Source: Chitinophagaceae bacterium UBA4407
Lineage (GTDB): Bacteria; Bacteroidota; Bacteroidia; Chitinophagales; Chitinophagaceae
Reading direction: 5' to 3'
Length of the DNA stretch: 23,554 nucleotides
Assembly: GCA_002390845.1 (NCBI GenBank)
Contig: DGQT01000108.1
Location: forward strand, 1-23,554
Under the pieces are notes generated by a model. The model was not told the origin of the DNA. It ran no database searches and saw nothing but the letters and a program-made list of their open reading frames with translations. Shown here piece by piece: positions 21,813 through 23,554 of the stretch; positions within the stretch are counted from its first letter, which is position 1, and each line of letters begins with the position of its first letter. The translations under genes and the position numbers were made by a program.

Positions 21813-21916
21813 TTTATGTACCAGGCTTTAATGCAGGTATGAAGCTTTCGTTGCGTCGCACACTTGTACTTTTTGATATTCTATTGAGCTTTTACCACAG
21901 CGTAGATTAAAGCGGA
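21813..21916 (-). repeat. Dispersed intergenic repeat, copy E12 (type A), near full length
   Basis: The plus strand shows GTTGCGTCGCACACTTGTAC at 21850-21869. The gene-proximal end TTTTATGTACCAGGCTTT faces the ABC permease stop 33 bases away. The distal arm runs TATTGAGCTTTTACCACAG to CGTAGATTAAAGCGGA. This copy and E9 best define the extent of the family. Confidence 0.85.
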
Positions 21917-22097
21917 TCATTGTTATTTGGCGGACATTTAATGTGGTTTACTGCCTGTGCAGGAGATTATACTACCTATGTAAAAAAGAGTGTGGGTCTA
22001 TTCAATAAACGGGTCTATGGTTAAAGTTGGCTTCAAAAAATTACAACTGAGATGATAGACTGGTATTTGATTTCCTGCTGCTGTTGGCCTCCGTAAT

Positions 22098-22117
22098 GCG
22101 CTTTATTGCAGCGTAGA
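22098..22117 (-). repeat. Distal-arm remnant of the dispersed repeat
   Basis: GCGCTTTATTGCAGCGTAGA closely resembles the distal arm of E10 and E11 (AGCTTTTATTGCAGCG). No core or gene-proximal arm follows, so it is a fragment. Confidence 0.5.
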
Positions 22118-22179
22118 AAGAATACCGGGTTAAATAAAATAGCTTGTTTATTGCAAAGCCAACAAAAAAAAGGCGCAAC

Positions 22180-22737
22180 TTATAATTGCTGAATGGTTTT
22201 ACGGCGTATAATTTTCAGTTTTTTGAAATGCGAAGGTGGTAATCCCGTTACTTTTTTAAACTGATTAGAAAGATGCGCCACACTGCTGTAATTCAGTTTA
22301 TATGAAATTTCTGTAAGTGTCAGATCATCCAGTACCAGCATTTCTTTAATACGTTCAATTTTAAGGGCAATAGTGTATTGTTCAATGGTTGTTGCCTGCA
22401 TGGCCGAAAAATAGCTGGAGAGATATGCGTAATCGTAATTTAGTTTTTCAGCCAGGTAATCTGATAAGTTATTTTTTATCCGGTTAATGTTATCTATATA
22501 CTCAATGATGCAGGCTTTTATCTGATCTGTAAGAATACCATCTTTAGATTTTATCAGCTCAAGCCCGGCTTTTTTAATAGAGGTACTCAGTTGCTTTTGT
22601 TGCTTTTCAGAAAGTTTTTCTTTTACCTCCACCTCGCCAAGTTCTATTTTAACGGGATTTAATCCCATTTTTTCTATTTCTTGCTTAACAACAATTTTAC
22701 AGCTTTCGCAAGCCATATTACGAACATACAATTTCAT
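22180..22737 (-). CDS. AraC-type regulator with N-terminal HMA-like domain
   Basis: 185 residues. Residues 1-60 resemble a heavy-metal-associated ferredoxin-like domain: MKLYVRNMACESCKIVVKQE has C10 and C13 in the CxxC position, followed by GLNPVKIELGEVEV. The C-terminal half is a double helix-turn-helix of the AraC/XylS type: YTIALKIERIKEMLVLDDLT, LTEISYKLNYSSVAHLSNQF and KKVTGLPPSHFKKL. This suggests a transcription factor responding to a soft metal such as copper, or to a redox state, but HMA-like domains in such fusions may have lost metal binding. No copper ATPase or chaperone is adjacent. It is preceded 65 bases upstream by an unrelated small gene on the same strand. Confidence 0.88.
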   Translation of the reverse strand: MKLYVRNMACESCKIVVKQEIEKMGLNPVKIELGEVEVKEKLSEKQQKQLSTSIKKAGLELIKSKDGILTDQIKACIIEYIDNINRIKNNLSDYLAEKLNYDYAYLSSYFSAMQATTIEQYTIALKIERIKEMLVLDDLTLTEISYKLNYSSVAHLSNQFKKVTGLPPSHFKKLKIIRRKTIQQL

Positions 22738-22802
22738 GGCACTTTGGTATTGGGAATAAAAAATATTATCCTTTTAAAATCTATACCCGCAATATACCAT
22801 GA

Positions 22803-23129
22803 TTAATTTTCATTTTCTGGAACTATAAAAAGCAAAGGTGTTGTTGAATCTTTGCTGCTCCATATTTCAAGAGCATTGCCTGATGTATAACGAAACTCAA
22901 ACTCGGTTGTACAGTACATTTCAGGAATTTGGTACTCCTCCGCAAAAAACTCTTCTAAGTACAGCACCATTTCATGGGGCAATGTAATAACCTCAATCTC
23001 AGAAGTATTTTTTTTAAGTGAGTCTTTTTTAAAAAAAGATACTACAGCTTTAAAAACGATAAGCCCGCCGTTCCTTAATTTGTGACAGGCAATAAAATTC
23101 TCTAATTGTTCTGTGCGGGAAGTGTTCAT
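22803..23129 (-). CDS. Hypothetical protein, 108 residues
   Basis: I do not recognise a family. It is soluble, mixed alpha/beta and acidic at the C terminus, with no signal peptide. It opens MNTSRTEQLENFIACHKLRNGGLIVFKAVV, then a lysine-rich turn KKDSLKKNTSE, then VITLPHEMVLYLEEFFAEEYQIPEMYC and a beta-rich end EFEFRYTSGNALEIWSS and TPLLFIVPENEN. The same strand and the 65-base gap make joint transcription with the HMA-AraC gene possible. Codon use and length suggest a real gene. Confidence 0.65.
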   Translation of the reverse strand: MNTSRTEQLENFIACHKLRNGGLIVFKAVVSFFKKDSLKKNTSEIEVITLPHEMVLYLEEFFAEEYQIPEMYCTTEFEFRYTSGNALEIWSSKDSTTPLLFIVPENEN

Positions 23130-23554
23130 ATATTTCGGGGTGCAAAATAATTTTATTCATACTTTTTTTTATTATACAATTACCGCTATTTTTTACATAA
23201 TTTTCCTGAATCAGTAACTACGATTTAGTCATTACATGCAGGTAAAATCTGATTCCTTTTCCAACCCCGCCTCGGAAGATGTTACAGAGAACATTTTAAA
23301 TAACACGCTGTATTAAGGAAGTTAACCGCTGCATCGGGAAAGTAACCCACTGTAGTAAGTATTGGGTTTATTAAAACCCGCTATCGGTCGGTGCGCTCAC
23401 CAATAGAAACAAATTCAAAGCAACAATTTATAATGCACCCATCTACGCCACGATAAAAGCTCAAACAATAATCCAACCGTAAAAGTGAGTGATCCCGAAA
23501 TGAATTCGGTCCCGAAAGCTTTCGGGATGCCACGCTTCGCTTAAATGTCGCCAT
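23130..23554. other. Gene-free right end of the window
   Basis: AT-rich up to 23220, then mixed. Two mutually exclusive small stems occur: AACCCA (23344-23349) can pair with TGGGTT (23363-23368), and GGGTTT (23364-23369) with AAACCC (23374-23379). Repeat E14 fills 23442-23535. A 26-codon frame at 23236-23316 has no supporting evidence. Confidence 0.5.
23442..23528 (+). repeat. Dispersed repeat copy E14 (type B) interrupted by a palindrome
   Basis: The distal arm CTACGCCACGATAAAAGCTC and AATCCAACC lead into GTAAAAGTGAGTGA (23479-23492 region), after which the expected CACAAC is replaced by ATCCCGAA ... TTCGGGAT (23492-23528) containing the perfect palindrome CCCGAAAGCTTTCGGG (23511-23526). 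The family GATGCC motif resumes directly at the end of the palindrome, as if the palindrome replaced the second half of the core. Confidence 0.7.

Larger units (their letters stand above)
21780..22179. other. 400-bp convergent intergenic region
   Basis: It contains repeat E12, a remnant of another copy at 22098-22117, and a GGGTCTAT direct repeat (22004-22018 region). The remainder shows no gene and no strong terminator. Confidence 0.5.

Noticed and set aside
23236..23316. 26-codon frame starting MQVKSDSF
   Set aside because: Too short to distinguish from chance and without neighbour coupling or a recognisable ribosome site.
23344..23379. Two mutually exclusive stems resembling an attenuator
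   Set aside because: Stems are only six pairs, there is no T tract and no gene start follows within the window; probably chance or part of degraded repeat DNA.
559..23528. CRISPR array or integron attC cassettes as an explanation for the repeats
   Set aside because: Repeats are dispersed over kilobases in both orientations without regular spacers or cas genes; integron cassettes would carry sites in one direction and an integrase, neither of which is seen.

Overview
The window looks like a chromosomal segment of a Bacteroidota species, probably Chitinophagaceae-like. The supporting signs are a secreted protein with a type IX secretion (T9SS) C-terminal sorting domain, A-rich leaders with little Shine-Dalgarno sequence, AT-rich intergenic DNA, a TANNTTTG-type -7 box in front of an arsR gene, and several signal-peptide proteins cut after AQ or SQ. 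I saw no rRNA, tRNA, CRISPR array, transposase or phage gene.

Layout. 1-655: a GNAT acetyltransferase whose stop codon lies in the arm of a 97-bp phased hairpin. 733-5538: an amino-acid biosynthesis run, trpB - (four-helix-bundle/S23 gene) - trpA - hisH - hisA - hisF - 59-aa membrane protein. From trpA to the small protein the genes overlap or nearly touch. The S23 gene is bracketed by inverted repeats and looks like a cassette dropped into the trp operon. 5749-8361: a secreted GH5 glycosidase convergent with an exported ADP-ribosylglycohydrolase-fold protein. 8728-10224: bifunctional NAD(P)HX repair enzyme. 10213-11867: minus-strand DUF4256, SMI1/KNR4 and YdeI/DUF1801 genes. 11988-13169: an arsR - SRPBCC - DoxX operon with a clear twin operator. 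13521-15934: a two-heme lipoprotein cytochrome translationally coupled to a PQQ dehydrogenase. 16138-16791: DedA. 17125-18603: T9SS cargo protein with aromatic repeats. 19389-21779: MacB/FtsX-type ABC permease. 22180-23129: an HMA-AraC fusion regulator and an unknown protein.

The most striking content is not protein-coding. A dispersed intergenic repeat of about 70-100 bp occurs at least twelve times, with several further disrupted or partial copies, in most of the larger gaps. Written in one orientation its core is GTACAAGTGAGTGACACAAC (type B) or the same with GTGTGCGACGCAAC (type A). The two types differ by a compensating pair of changes inside a small dyad. One defined end of the repeat tends to abut a start codon (trpB, GH5, ADP-ribosylglycohydrolase) or to run into a stop codon (trpB, DedA), so several transcription units sit between inward-facing copies. 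Copies have shared, shuffled half-arms and some are interrupted by other palindromes. No repeat-encoded protein is visible, so if the family is mobile it must be mobilised in trans. All repeat boundaries were aligned by eye.
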